DNA of 64,000 nt from Artemisia argyi (Eukaryota > Streptophyta > Magnoliopsida > Asterales > Asteraceae), in NCBI GenBank assembly GCA_030686995.1, contig CM060706.1:141817505-141881504 (forward strand), in the 5' to 3' direction. Of the stretch, positions 29,429 to 41,028 are shown one piece after another. Position numbers and translations under genes: made by a program. Numbering within the stretch: position 1 is the stretch's first letter; the number at the start of each line of letters is the position of its first letter. The notes beneath the pieces are model-generated. The model ran no database searches. It saw only the letters and a program-made list of their open reading frames with translations, and was not told where the DNA came from.

Positions 29429-31381
29429 TCAAGTCACCTTCGTAAGGGCATCTTTGAAGTCTTTGGGCTCGACTTTGGATAAAACTGAGTTGAAGAAACA
29501 CCACAAGGCATCAGTGGCAAGTTGTTTTCTGGTGGATACAGGTCGTGAGGGGTTTCCTATGATGTTGTCAATAGGGTGATCATTTGTCCATTTTCTGAGT
29601 TGTTCATGAGGTTGAGGATAGTGAACTGATATAGCATTGTTTGAATCTTCTGAGGAAGATGCTTCATTGGAGGATTCAGGTGTAAAAACATTTTCAAATG
29701 GTTCTTCCTCAGGTGGTGCAAAAGGATTGACTTCCCATGTGTTATCAGATGTAACTCCTTGGTGTTCAGAAGACGATTGTATATTTGATTCATTTTGAGT
29801 GTTACTACATTCTGGTGCATCCGGATCAAGAGAGATGGAGACTGATGGACCATTTGTATCATGAGGTGCATTCACAGCCATAATATTAGGTTTAACAGCC
29901 GGCTGTACCGGTTCATGAGGTGGCTGTGACTCAAAGTACTCATCAAACATAGGATCAAATAACTTTTTCAATTCTTCACTTGTGGGAGGAACATAAGGAG
30001 TGACATGATTGGAGTTCTGCACAACTCCCGAACTTATTGGTCCAGGAGATAAAATATTTTGTGAGGGTCCAGAACTGGTGTGTCCTGAAGCCGTATGCTC
30101 TGTCAGCTCATCAAACATGACATGGATTGTTTCCATGATTTGTCGGGTTCTTTTGTTGTAGATTCGGTACCCTTTTCGATCTGCTGCATATCCGACGAAT
30201 ACCCCAATATCAGCCTTAGCTTTAAACTTCCCTAAGTCTTCACTATCGTTAGTTGGGTAGCACAGGGCACCAAATACACGAAGAAAGGAGAGATCATGCT
30301 TTTTGAGATGCACCAGCTCATACGGTGTCTTGTTGTGGAGAGGATGTATCAATGACCGATTTTGAGTGTAGCAAGCGGTAGCAATGGCTTCCGCCCATAG
30401 AAACATTGGTGTCTTTGAGAATATCAGCATAGTGCGAGCAACTTCAACTAGTGTGCGATTCCGTCTTTCAACAACTCCATTTTGTTGAGGAGTTCGAGGA
30501 ATACTCTTCTGCTGATTGATGCCGATACTTTCATAAAATTGAGTGAGCTGATGGTTTACAAACTCAGTTCTATTGTCAGTGTGAATGATTCTAACGGTTT
30601 TGTTGAGCCTCACTTGCAACTGCTTGATGATTTTGATAATGATATCGGGTGTTTCATCCTTGGATCTTAAAAATTTCACCCATGTGAATCGTGAATAGTC
30701 ATCCACGATAACAAGAACATATCTTTTCCCATTGAAGCTTTGCACTCTCATGGGTCCGCATAGATCCATGTGAAGGGTATGGAGTACTTCAGTGTTAGAG
30801 TTGGTGGGTTTTGGTTTATGAGTTTGTTTCTTGCTTTTACCCAATTGACATGATGAGCAGAGATGATCCTTTTCATACTTCAATCTGGGCATGCCTTGAA
30901 CAAGATCTTTGCGAGAGAGTTCATTTATGGTGCCGAAGTTCAAGTGGTTCAAACGACGGTGCCATAACCATGATTTGCTTTTTGAGGCCTTAGAGAGTAA
31001 GCAAATGGGAGAGGACCGCATCATGTCTTCAATAGAGATGGTATACAAATTTGTACCACGACTTCCCTTAAGGAGATCAACTCCGTCCAATTCTATAACG
31101 AAACATGTGTGTTTTCTGAAGGCCACTTCGAGATCAGAATCACAGAATTGACCAACAGAGAATAAGTTGTGCCAAAGTCCTTCCACATAGTAAACTCTTG
31201 AAATCACACTATCAACAAACACATAATCACCATACCCCATAATAGCCCCAAAGTGATCGTTTCCGAATCTAACAGTCCCGATAAACTTTTTCACGAAATT
31301 TCTGAGCCGAGAGCGATCCCCAGTCATATGTTTTGAGCAGCCTGAGTCCAAATACCACAGGACGATTTGTACGACCTGCAT
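29429..31381 (-). pseudogene. Copia protease and integrase
   Basis: A 650-codon frame. The protease active site is in WYLDSGCSKHMTG near residue 10, so the start of the domain lies upstream in another frame. A GAG-pre-integrase zinc domain (LWHRRLNHLNF ... CSSCQLGKSKK) follows, then the integrase core. Catalytic residues are present in HMDLCGP, IIHTDNRTEF and PQQNGVVERRN. DNR replaces the usual DNG after the second acidic residue. The last about 300 residues form the usual low-complexity linker to RT. A premature TGA ends the frame. Confidence 0.92.
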
Positions 31382-32964
31382 TTGAAACCAGACATATATG
31401 GATAACTAAAAAACATGGATCCCCAAGTGTAGTTGGGATCCAACAGGTTAGCACACGCATACTTAAGAGACACAGGATCAGTATTTTCATTGGTTCTCAT
31501 AGATGAACCGATGCCAGTGGAAGTGGGTGTCTTACTGTCAAGGCATTGGGTCACTAAAGGGAATTTTCTACCAGTAGCCTTCCATCTCTTAACCTCTAAA
31601 GACTTAGGGTCGGGCATGTAAGTCAATGGGCACTGGTTACCTAGAGTGAATTTTATTCCAGTAGGTTTCCACTGATATCCTACCTTGTTAAAAACTTTTC
31701 CTGTTGCTTTCCAAGTATTGTTCTCCAGTTTGTGTATCTTAGCAAATTTAACTGGGGATTTATAGGATGATTTCAAAAACGAGACAACACATTCATCATG
31801 ATTACCAGAAATTAAACAACCGTTACAAGTCTTACAAGTCGCATTAGAGTTCGAATTAATTATAGTATGCTTAACGCAAATACTAGAATCAGCACGATTC
31901 TTTTCATTCAAATCAATCTTATTGTTCCTAAGGTGGTCTTCTACTTTCTTCCCTTGATCACTCTTAGCAGGCGTAGTCCTATCATTCCTTGTATTGCCTT
32001 TAGGCTTTGACCCGCTAGCTTTAGTGACATTGATTACTCCTGTAGAATTGACGATGGGAACATTAGATTGTTGCACAGTTGTTTGGTTTCTAGGTGGTGA
32101 TGTGCTATGATCAGAACTAGCCAAAGGTTTATCAAAAGTAACATGCTTCTTCAAATTCCTAGATGAGGATGTGCCATTTCTATCACGCATGTTGGGAATC
32201 TTGGGACATGTACCTATGGCATATTCTAACAACTCTTGTGACCGCTTGGTAAGAAAGCAAACATCCGATAGGGAGTTATCAGATGGCCTTACCATTCTAT
32301 CTTCTTCAATGGTTTCGCGGGTCATGTCAAGGCAGTTCTTAAGATGTCTAAGGTAATCACTATGGACTAGCTCATTGTTCTTAAGGGGGAGAGGAATAAA
32401 AACAGCCTCACATGCATACTTTTTACAATTACAAACCACAGAATTGATATTGTCACTTTCATTCATCGGCATTTTCCAATTCACCTTTGTCTTTAGATTC
32501 TCAATTTCATTAAGCAAAGAAGTTATTTTTTCATTGGTTTTATCACGAGTGATCTTGATAGAATCATATAACTCTTTGTAATGTTGTTTAACTTTAGAAT
32601 TTTCAGCTTGAAAACAATCATTTTTATGTTTAAGGAAGTTGATTGTGTTTTGAAGTTGAAAGTTATGAGAATCTGCAGACATTGGTTTATGGGTGTCGAT
32701 CACAGCATTCATGGGAGACTTCAATTGGGCAATTTGAGCCCTCAATAACCTGATCGTATTCGTGTGAGCTTGAATTTTTTCATCCCTTTTTGCCAATTCA
32801 AAATATGCATCAAATTCCGGAGCATCAGAAGATGTCTTGGCCTTTGATAATTTCATTTTTTCTTCTAAATGTTGATATTTCAATTGTAAGTTAAGATTAT
32901 CAACTTCTAGTTTAGAAAGATGCTTGATCATGTTGTCATGATCATCATTTTGAATTTTTTTCAA
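31324..32964 (-). pseudogene. Copia polyprotein spacer segment, C-terminal part
   Basis: This 546-codon frame lies between the gag zinc knuckle and the protease. The N-terminal part is coiled-coil-like (repeated L/K/E/N heptads in the first about 150 residues). It also has a cluster CKTCNGCLISGNHDECV that resembles a zinc-binding motif. It overlaps the protease frame by about 58 bases in a different frame, which indicates a single-base indel near 31385. Its upstream end overlaps the preceding frame at an A7 run near 32950, another likely indel site. No enzymatic domain is recognised. Confidence 0.75.
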
Positions 32965-33781
32965 GCAATTTCACATTCTCCCCCTCAAGCTTAACAACAC
33001 GATTGTGAAGGTTATTCAAAGCAATAGACATTTCATGAAACTGACAAGCATTAAGAGAAGAATCTGCAGCAGTGTAAAACACATCTTGTGTAATACATTT
33101 AGCAATCAAGTTGTCATTCATGATGATAATATTTTTTCTGGCAATTTCACTATGCTGAAGATCTATTGCTTTTTGTTTACACTCGTTTTCCACATTTTTA
33201 AACACTTCTTTCATTTCCTTAAGCTCAATATCAAGGGATTGTCGAAAACCCTCAAAATGTTCTTTGATTTGTTTAAAAAATGGGATGACTTCAGTTAAGT
33301 AACACTCTTTGGTTAACTCAAATCCCCGTTCACCCTCAGTGATTCCCGTTGGTGTGATTCTCTTTATGCATGTTTTATCAAAATCAGTGAACATTTGACA
33401 CAGGACATAAATGCTAATAAGAGTTTTACATTGCGTGGGAAGTGACAACTGAACTAAGTGCATCGGTGTATTGGGAGGATACACCGTTGGGGCAGCTAAC
33501 TTTTGGGATGTCTTGGCCTTAATTTCCTCAGCTTTCATTTTCTCAATGTCTAAAGGCCAAAATACCTGTTCTGGTGTTAACTTAGTTTGTGGTGCAAAAA
33601 CAGTCACTCGGTTTTGTTCATAATAATCATGGGGCTTAACAATGAATCGATGTTTAATGCACTTTGGATCCTTCATTTTTTTACCAAATCTCTCTTTATC
33701 GGCAGAATCAAGTTCATCCAATTCTTTATCGGACCAACTATTTGGTGGTTCATGGTTGGGAGTAAGCATAACCTTAGCATC
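32945..33781 (-). pseudogene. Copia polyprotein spacer segment, middle part
   Basis: This frame of about 274 codons follows a TAA at 33782-33784 in the same reading frame and ends at the A7 run near 32950. It is predicted to be largely helical, with no recognised domain. It begins with VMLTPNHEPPNSWSDKELDEL, an acidic and hydrophilic stretch. Confidence 0.7.
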
Positions 33782-35086
33782 TTAGAGGGCAGATTGAGAG
33801 GCTCTAACGCTCTTAAGGAAGTTTTTTTTAGGCAATCCTAAATCCTTATCACTATGCTTATCCCGAAGTTTAATGTGCTTTTCCATCATTTGAGCTGTTT
33901 GACATGTTTGGCCTTGAACATACAACTTGTTTTCAAGTTTGTTTTTCAACTGCTTAAGGTTGGCAAATTCGTTTAATAGTTTCTTTTTCTTTTCTTGAAA
34001 TTCACATTTTAGGAGATTTAAACTATCCTGAATTTCCTGTTTTTCCTTAAGAACACGATCAAGTTGATTTTGAAAAGATTTAATCTCTTGTTTAAAGGCC
34101 ATTTCCTTTAAATTTTGTTCAGTGATGTAAGCATGCATTTGCAATTCCATTTTTTGTTCACGTTCAGTTAGCTCAAATCTTGCACGTTGTTCATAGAACC
34201 TTACTTGGTCCTTAAGAGTATTTATCCTAGTGATTAGGGTGTCATCAGGTGCAACAGCAGTGTACTCATCCAATTCACACATATCGTCATCAACAGAGGA
34301 TATATTACTTGATACAACAGACTTGACGTTGTGCTTTACATATTCTTCATATGGGACAATATTGCTATTTCCCAAATTTGCACTATCTAATTCAGCAACG
34401 TCTGTTTGTTGTACTTTGTTATATATCGTTTGTTCATGTATAACATCATTATCACTTACAATAGAAGACTTTCCACAAGATACGTTAGAAATGCTGTCGT
34501 GATCCGAATGTTGCTCAGTTGGGAACACATTAATGGTTTCCAATTCAGCCTCATTTGATTCACGAACATTATTTTGTCGTATATCATTGATGGTCTTTTG
34601 TTCATCGTTGTTCATATCATATAATTTTAGTACCTCAGATATGATGGATGATTTGGATCGATCAGATTGTTGTGTGGGTGAGACAACAGATGATAAATTA
34701 GCCATGAAGATTGTATGAGCAGTGGGTTCGTCATCAACATCTGAGTCGAAAGCATCACAATCTTCTGCTTGGAAGATGTTTGGATCATTAAGAGCTAAAT
34801 CCTGAACTGGCTGTTCATCCACATCATCATCGAATGTCTTTCCATCATCCCCAACAAGAAATTCCAATTCATCCTCATTAAGCACCACTCCATTCTCTTG
34901 AGCTTGCATGAGCAACATTTTGTCCTTAAAGTAATCTGAGTTTTGAGGACGTTTTGGTTGAGTGCAGTTTCTAGCAATGTGACCTAAACCCCCACAGTTG
35001 TAACATTTTGGTTGCCTTCCTTGTCCCTGATTCACATTTGCAACTCTGTTCTGAAAGTTACCCCGCACAGCATTCCTTTGATTCAC
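33782..35086 (-). pseudogene. Copia gag nucleocapsid and start of spacer
   Basis: A 434-codon frame. A zinc knuckle CYNCGGLGHIARNC (CX2CX4HX4C) near residue 28 binds element RNA in the particle. A strongly acidic segment (residues 65-130) and a coiled-coil region (about 290-400) follow. It is separated from the capsid part upstream by a frame shift near 35100 and a TAG near 35150, and ends at TAA 33782. Confidence 0.88.
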
Positions 35087-35262
35087 ATTCTGTCTTCCCT
35101 GAACGTTTGCACCATTACTTTTCCATCTTCCACAATAGCCTAATTACGTGGATTGGAAGAAGTTCTGAGTTGATTGTTGGAAGATGGGAGTGCAGCCCTA
35201 AAATGTTGAACTAGCAGAGACACTTGATTGGAAAGATTGTCAATCATCTTGTCAGTATGAGA

Positions 35263-35544
35263 TTATCCTGAGTCGAGGTGAGTATTCATGGCAGCCGATG
35301 ATTGTAGAGATGAGTGATCCATTGATGACACAGGTTGATTAGTTGGCACCATACTAGTCATGAAAGCAAGTGAATCATTGGTGACAGTTGGATTAAGCTT
35401 CTCTCTTAATTGACAATCATAAGCAGCATGCTTCTCATGTTGTTGTAAATAAGCAAACAATTGCTCATAGTTCGTATTTCTCAATCCTTTGTTGAGCTTG
35501 ACAGCAGTGACAAAACGATCCCACTCAGGTGACATGTTGTTCAC
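35263..35544 (-). pseudogene. Copia gag capsid, C-terminal part
   Basis: This continues the UBN2-type gag domain (MSPEWDRFVTAVKLNKG, YEQLFAYLQQHE). It is in a different frame from the preceding gag segment: several codons appear to be deleted near 35540. It ends at TAA 35263-35265. Confidence 0.8.
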
Positions 35545-36097
35545 GAATGTTGTGCATTGTCATTCTGATCATTCTCATGTCATTAACCAGCTTGTGAAAT
35601 CTGACATAGTAATCGGTAATGTTTTCACCAGGATTCATTTTGAAATGTTCAAACTCATCATACAATTGAGATTCACGGTCTTCTTTGGTCAGCTCTGAGC
35701 CAGACAGAAGCATTTTAACATTGTCCCACACAGCTTTGGCTTCAGTGTTGAAGTTGATTAGCTTGTACACATCTTTGGGTAACCCTTGTATTACTATGTT
35801 GGAGGCTCAAATGTCAGCATCATAGCGCTTCTTTTCAACATCAGTGAGATCATTGTAAGTGCGTGGTCTATCAATTCCCTGATCAACAGAGCCATCCTCG
35901 GCCGTGGAGATAGCATCTCTGGTTGTACCAATCTGCATAGGACCTTCATCGATAGATCGCAGAATGTTCTCACCATTTTCTTTACCCAAGCAATACAGTC
36001 TGATTCTTTGTGACCATGATTCATAATCTGTCCTATCTAGCATCGGAGGTCGGGTGTCGGACCCAGCAGCTTGAATGTCATCTGATACTGTCGACAT
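35525..36097 (-). pseudogene. Copia gag N-terminal part
   Basis: It starts at ATG 36095-36097 with a typical copia gag beginning (LDRTDYESWSQRIRLYC, the DUF4219-like part), then a UBN2-type capsid region (KAVWDNVKMLLSGSELT, RFHKLVNDMR). A TGA at 35807-35809, probably from CGA, interrupts the frame, and a frame shift ends it near 35540. The protein would form the particle shell. Confidence 0.85.
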
Positions 36098-37116
36098 CTC
36101 AAAGTCTTCAAACGGGATTTTACAGCTTTTGTGACTTAAACCGAGAAATGATTCTTTCTAGGGATTTTACTAAAGTCAACAAAAGAAACCGGAAGATATA
36201 TTCAGCAGATTAAGCTAAGAGAGAGATACCAGATGAGTCACAGTTTGCATCAAGTGTTAAGTTGTGACAAGTCAAGTTGCAATATATCCAATTGAGATTA
36301 GTCAAGTCATAAGGATTAACTCACAACGTCAGATCACAAATTAGATTAATTGAAACGACTAAGGTTACAACAATTCACGAATTGCAAAATGATTAACCTA
36401 TCACATGAATCTCATCACTTAGTAACTTGCCAAACAATTAGAGAAAGTCGCAACTGAAACCACCAAACCGCAGCGTAGGAGTAAGTCGCAACAAGATGCA
36501 CAAGTCGCAGGAGGAGTTAAATGCAAGTTGAGCAAATCGCAGGGAAAGTTGGCCGCAGGATAGGTAACCACAAGGAGAGATAACCGCAAGGCACTAACCA
36601 CAGCACGAAGCAAACCGCAGAATGATCAAAACCGCAATTTTAGTAACCGCAAGAAAAGCAAACCACAGAAACTAAACGCAGACCACCTAACCACAGGAGC
36701 TAGTCGCAGTCAGTAAACCACAGATACTAAACGCAGACCACCTAACCGCAGGAGCTAGTCGCAGTTGACAATAGTCCAAATCTGTCACTTTCCTTGCGAT
36801 TTGTCTGTATTCCCAAAATAGTAATCGCAGACAAACTAACCACAGAGATCAGGAGCAAACCGCAGATAAGCAATGAAACAGTGGAGCTAATCACAACAAA
36901 TAACTTCGACCTAAACCCAATCCAAACTTCCAATAAACTTATGATATAGTATAACCAACTGAAACACAATGTTGTACTAACATAAAGGATCATAAAAGTA
37001 CATCTCTAACACGTCTAATAACACTAGAAAGATCAAACCAAGATGTTTTCAATAAAACACTACTAACTCACAAGAACCACACCAAATCCGAATATCCAAG
37101 GCCTTAAGATGAAACC
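36098..37116 (-). other. Copia 5' leader with CGCA-type short repeats
   Basis: The untranslated leader holds 17 copies of CGCA (mostly in AACCGCAG or GTCGCAG) and at least six CACA variants between 36450 and 36880. A 40-base unit is duplicated at 36671-36710 and 36726-36765 with one difference. Its role is unknown. Leader sequences of LTR retrotransposons usually hold packaging and dimerisation signals. Confidence 0.8.
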
Positions 37117-37134
37117 TTGGCTCTTGATACCAAT
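37117..37134 (-). promoter_or_regulatory. Copia primer binding site
   Basis: On the minus strand TTGGTATCAAGAGCCAAGG follows the 5' LTR. The start TGGTATCA is typical of copia elements primed by initiator methionine tRNA. The second half departs slightly from the most common form. Confidence 0.8.
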
Positions 37135-37507
37135 TGTAGGATATAATATCAAGTCACAAACATGTAGTTCATGGTGGTGGTTGTGATTCGTTTGAGTAAA
37201 AGAGAAAGAAAGAAATATGGGAACCTTGAGAGGATGAGAGAAAATTAAAGAGTATTAGATTGATAGTGAATGAAGGTCCAACCCTCTCCACATGTGGAGA
37301 GGGGTATATATACTACCTAACAAATAAATGATAAAACGCCCACACCCGGGCTGTGGATCAGGCATACAGTGGGTAAAGACCCGTCCTTCTTCCACGATGT
37401 TACTTAATCTACTTCTAACTAATAACTAAACTAACTACGAGCTACCTCAATGTTATTACAATAATTAGGTGACCGAGTCTTCTATAGGAATAATTGTATT
37501 CCTAACA
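37135..37507 (-). repeat. Copia 5' LTR, 373 bp
   Basis: Bounded by TG and CA. A minus-strand TATA box (TATATATA, 37305-37312) is followed one base downstream in sense by a perfect 22-base palindrome at 37282-37303. The 3' LTR has the same arrangement with one mismatch (24725-24746). Confidence 0.95.
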
Positions 37508-37512
37508 GAGAG
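37508..37512. repeat. Target site duplication GAGAG, right copy
   Basis: Exact repeat of 24573-24577. Confidence 0.95.
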
Positions 37513-38021
37513 TGATTATCTTGGGCAGTTTACATAAAGGACAACACAAGTCCCATATACTGGTTGTGGCATCAACATCCCAAACCCTCAACTTGTCTTA
37601 GTCTTTAGACGCTCACCCATTGGAAGCCATATAAGAAACGCATGACGCGGGGGATACTTTGGCAAAACCATACCACAATGAATGATCTGCCCTTGGGCGA
37701 ATTGCTTGCCAAACAGTCAAGACACTGAAGTTATATAATTTCCCCTCCCAAGTCTTTCCACCACAACTTGTCATCACATTCAATAAGCACTATAGGGTTA
37801 AACGAACGCAATATCAGGTACTTGGCCAGCCAGTTCTTAGGCCAGACCCACATATTGTCATAAATCAAGTCATGCACCTTACTATTCGCTTCAAAACCAC
37901 CTCTATAAATATCCCTACGCGTTATTACCGAATCAAGAGGGCCATTATCGTGCCACTTATCAAACCATGCAGAAGTAGAATTATCATTACCTACTACATG
38001 AAAGAAAAAACGAAAATGCAA
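37513..38021 (-). pseudogene. LINE-type ORF2 segment (right half of split LINE tail)
   Basis: The minus strand encodes MHFRFFFHVVGNDNSTSAWF and SVITRRDIYRGGF, then WVWPKNWL, the region leading into the zf-RVT domain of plant non-LTR retrotransposons. It continues into 24572-24250 across the copia element. No reverse transcriptase domain is present, as expected of a 5'-truncated LINE. Frame shifts are visible when it is compared with the copy at 60370-61202. Confidence 0.82.
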
Positions 38022-38207
38022 ACGAGTGGATTGGTCTCAAGTGGGTTTTGTATGGGCCTTGTGCTTTTGGGCTGGGGACTTCAAGTACGAGCTGAGGTTA
38101 TACTATATGCTTTTATTTATTTATTTTTTTTACATCTAGCTAGATATACTATATGCTTAATAACCTAAATATATCTCTTCATCCGCCCTGCTTCTTAGGT
38201 TTTAATA

Positions 38208-39330
38208 ATGTCAGAGCTTGTATTTGATTTGGTTGAAGATATACTTAAGAGATTGGATGGTGAAGATCTCATCCGATGCAAAAGTGTTTGTAAGTCATGG
38301 TTGTCTTTGATCCCTAGTTATTGTTTTGTTAAAACTCATATGGATTATAATAAGAACAAGATCACAATAATCATGAACTTGGACATAGAAGAATCATTAT
38401 GCCATCACGTTATGGTACGCCTAATGATACATGGTATATTATGGATCTTTGGCATATTGTTGGTTCTTCCAATGGCCTTGCATGCATCTGTCCAGAAGAT
38501 GCTCAAGTTTTAGTTACCAATCCTTTAACTAGGGAGGTTAAAAGACTCCAACCGGGCCCCCAATTTCTAACGATATCGTAAACAGGCTAGGCATTTGTTA
38601 TGTTGGGGGTTTGGTCATGATTCATCCACTAATGATTACAAGGTTGTTATGGGGATCAAGATGCATAAGGTTGGGACACTTTTTAAGGTCTTATCATTGA
38701 AATCAAATATCTGGAAAGCTATTAGTCTGGTGAAATATAAATTTTATGCTTCTAGTACTCGTTTTGGTATCTTATTGAAGGGAGGCCTTCACTGGTTTAT
38801 GAAGGATCACTAAAAAGATACTACAATAATATTCTCTTTTGATTTATCTCGAGAGGAATTTAATGAATGCCCCCAACCAGATGACTCAAGATATGTATCT
38901 GATTATTTTAGCAGACTCGGGATTCTCAAAAAATGTCTATGCATATTTCGTAATGATCCTCCCTACCAGAGATGGGTAACGAAAAACTATAATTAATGAT
39001 AAACATTCTTGGGAACCACTTCCATATGATTGTGAGATGAACAAGTATGATGTTGCACACGGGCTTAAGTGTGACACTCCACACAGTATTTGCTGCTTCT
39101 GTGATGATAAAGGTATATGTTTGCCCAAAACTAGGGACTATATCGGTGCTCCTATATTTGTGAAGAGCATTGTATCTCCCCATGTTAATCAAAAACCAAA
39201 GAAAAAGAGGAAGCCAAGCAATGACATAAAGAGTTTAAAAGCTCTCACTACAACAAAACAGAGAATGGGCGACCAACTTTTGGCGAGGACACGTTTGTCC
39301 TCGCCAAAAGCCCTAAAAAGTCCCCTCTAA
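38208..39330 (+). pseudogene. F-box protein pseudogene, block A
   Basis: It starts MSELVFDLVEDILKRLDGEDL and has the F-box core RCKSVCKSWLSLIPS, then an FBA-type region (WHIVGSSNGLACIC, FGHDSSTNDYKVVMG, LSREEFNECPQPDDS, NYN, SWEPLPYDC). An intact relative would be an SCF ubiquitin ligase substrate adaptor. Breaks: one A missing near 38355 compared with the block B copy, a frame shift near 38590, a stop with rearrangement near 38812, and a 4-base insertion creating stops near 38995. The last 29 codons run into a CACTA-type MITE. Confidence 0.88.
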
Positions 39331-39350
39331 ATGTGTCAAATGTTGTAGTA
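39246..39350. mobile_element. Tiny CACTA-derived MITE, 105 bp
   Basis: It starts CACTACAACA and ends TGTTGTAGTA, the mutated complement. A perfect 15-base stem (GGCGAGGACA at its core) with a 4-base loop fills the centre. A TCT precedes it. The block B copy (62372-62436) is flanked by TCT on both sides, the 3-base duplication expected of CACTA elements. Confidence 0.75.
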
Positions 39351-40562
39351 TTTCCAATTATGATGTCAATTTAAGGTCTTTTTGTTGACAGACGAAGAAC
39401 AGAAAGATGCATGGTAAGACGAATTCTAATTTTTATGTTGTTGCTTGATTGTCCTTTCTTTTAAAGAGAAAACGATAAATGATTTATCTATGCCAAGTAA
39501 ATGTGCCTGCCTACAAATATTTTTATTCACGAGTCAAAATTATTTTGGATTTTGTGAGAGAGAAAATGACTTGGACAAATGTGAACCAATGAATACATTA
39601 GGCATTTAATTATCAGGAATAGCTATCATGCTCATCTTTCTAAACATACTTCATTCAAACGCGATTGCGACGTGTTGTTGTTTGTATCATTGCTCATCTT
39701 TTTAAACATATAGTGTAGTTTGTGGACCTTATTATTACAGTTATGTTAATATGTTTATTATGAAGGTTATATATGGCTTGAAACTTAAATGTTATTGGAT
39801 GTGATTTTCCTTTTCAAGACCACAAAAGTGGGCTTAAAAAAATGCTAACTCATTCGTTACATGGAACACGGAGACGTCCATAACGTTGTGGTGTTGAAGT
39901 TTGTTAATGTCATGAGCAATTGTCATGAATAAAATTCTAGTGTATGGATACATGATTTGTTGATGGAATGATATGCATCTTTATGGGTTTTATGTTAAGT
40001 TTTATAGTTGAGTAATAAAAAAAGAAACGCAACTTGATTTGAATTGTAATTCACTTGAAAAGTTACCGACGTTGTTCACAAAATGAATGTATACAACTTA
40101 CAATGACAATTAAAGTATGTTATGCATTTTGGGTATTTTCAAAAAGTACTTTGTTTTTCAGGTTTAGCCCAAAAATTATTTATTCTTTGCTAAGTCATTC
40201 TTTTCATGGATGTACTTTGAGTCCATCTTAACTTTAATTCTTCATTTGGCTTTCGTTCACTTCCCTTCTTGTTATCTCCTCAGAATTATAACTCTATTTA
40301 CTAGCTTCCTGTTTTGTTTTCTCATGGATATCTTTCGGCTCCGGCCACAACCTAGTGCCTAGTTTTATGCTGCTAAAGTGGTCAAGCTGACAAAGCAATA
40401 ATGTATATCTATCTTTGAATAATCTTATATAGTAGCATATTGTGAATGATAGTTTTAAGGATGTATTATGCTTTTGAATCATGTTGTTGATTTCTTAAAT
40501 GGTGTATGATTGTGTAAATATAGGCACATGGATTTTAATCATGTTTTTTAACATGAGCTCAA
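39351..40562. other. Noncoding sequence downstream of F-box pseudogene, shared with block B
   Basis: It matches 62437-63698 closely. No open frame or RNA gene was recognised. Most of it (about 39120-40400) is deleted in block C. Confidence 0.6.
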
Positions 40563-40997
40563 TGTCACGACCCACACGATAGATAGGAGCATTTTCGAGG
40601 TTAGTCGGGATTTCGGATTGTACCACACTTTTCTTGGAAGAGTTTGGATGATCTTGGAAGCCTTTGAAAGATGTTAGAAGCTCTAGAAACTCTTGAAAGC
40701 CCTAGAAGCTCATGGAAATCCTAGAAGTTTCCCATCATGAAAGTGTGTAGAAATTGTACATAGCTTAGTTGAGTAGTATAAATAGAGGAGGCCTAATTTG
40801 TTCAAGGCATCCAAGAAAGTTCACTTGTAATCTCTCTTATAAAGTTCTATAGTAATACAAAGCATTTCCCTTATTCCGCTTGTACCTTTCTTTGAAGCTT
40901 TCTTTAATTACATACATCGTTGAGTGTTCGAGTAAGGCTGAGATTAGTCAAGACTAAGTGCCGCACGGAAGACTCTTGTAGAGACAAGTCCGTGACA
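40563..40997 (+). repeat. LTR of a gag-bearing gypsy remnant, block A
   Basis: It begins TGTCACGACCC and ends CCGTGACA. TATAAATAG occurs at 40779-40787. A primer-binding-like TGTTATCAAAGCC follows at 41000, close to the TGGTATCAGAGCC type. Related copies are at 51178-51622 and from 63699. No downstream LTR was found, so the element is truncated. Confidence 0.75.
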
Positions 40998-41028
40998 AGT
41001 GTTATCAAAGCCATGTTGATTCGAGGAA

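Larger units (their letters stand above)
24578..37507 (-). mobile_element. Ty1/copia retrotransposon, 12.9 kb
   Basis: The element is complete, on the minus strand, with 373-bp LTRs differing at six positions. Sense order: 5' LTR (37135-37507), primer binding site, about 1 kb leader rich in CGCA repeats, gag with zinc knuckle, a very long coiled-coil-rich spacer, protease, integrase, RT, RNase H, a 2.9 kb 3' noncoding region with purine-tract/hairpin modules, polypurine tract and 3' LTR (24578-24950). Integrase before RT defines the copia order. At least nine stops or frame shifts disable the polyprotein. It was inserted into a LINE tail after the block A/B duplication. Confidence 0.96.

Noticed and set aside
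36450..36880. CGCA repeats as a CRISPR-like array
   Set aside because: The units are short, irregularly spaced and lie in a plant retrotransposon leader; there are no constant repeats or spacers.
24578..37507. Copia lesions as evidence that it was copied from a dead template
   Set aside because: About nine lesions over about 8 kb is roughly what neutral decay would give at the 1.6 percent LTR divergence, so no trans-mobilisation needs to be assumed.
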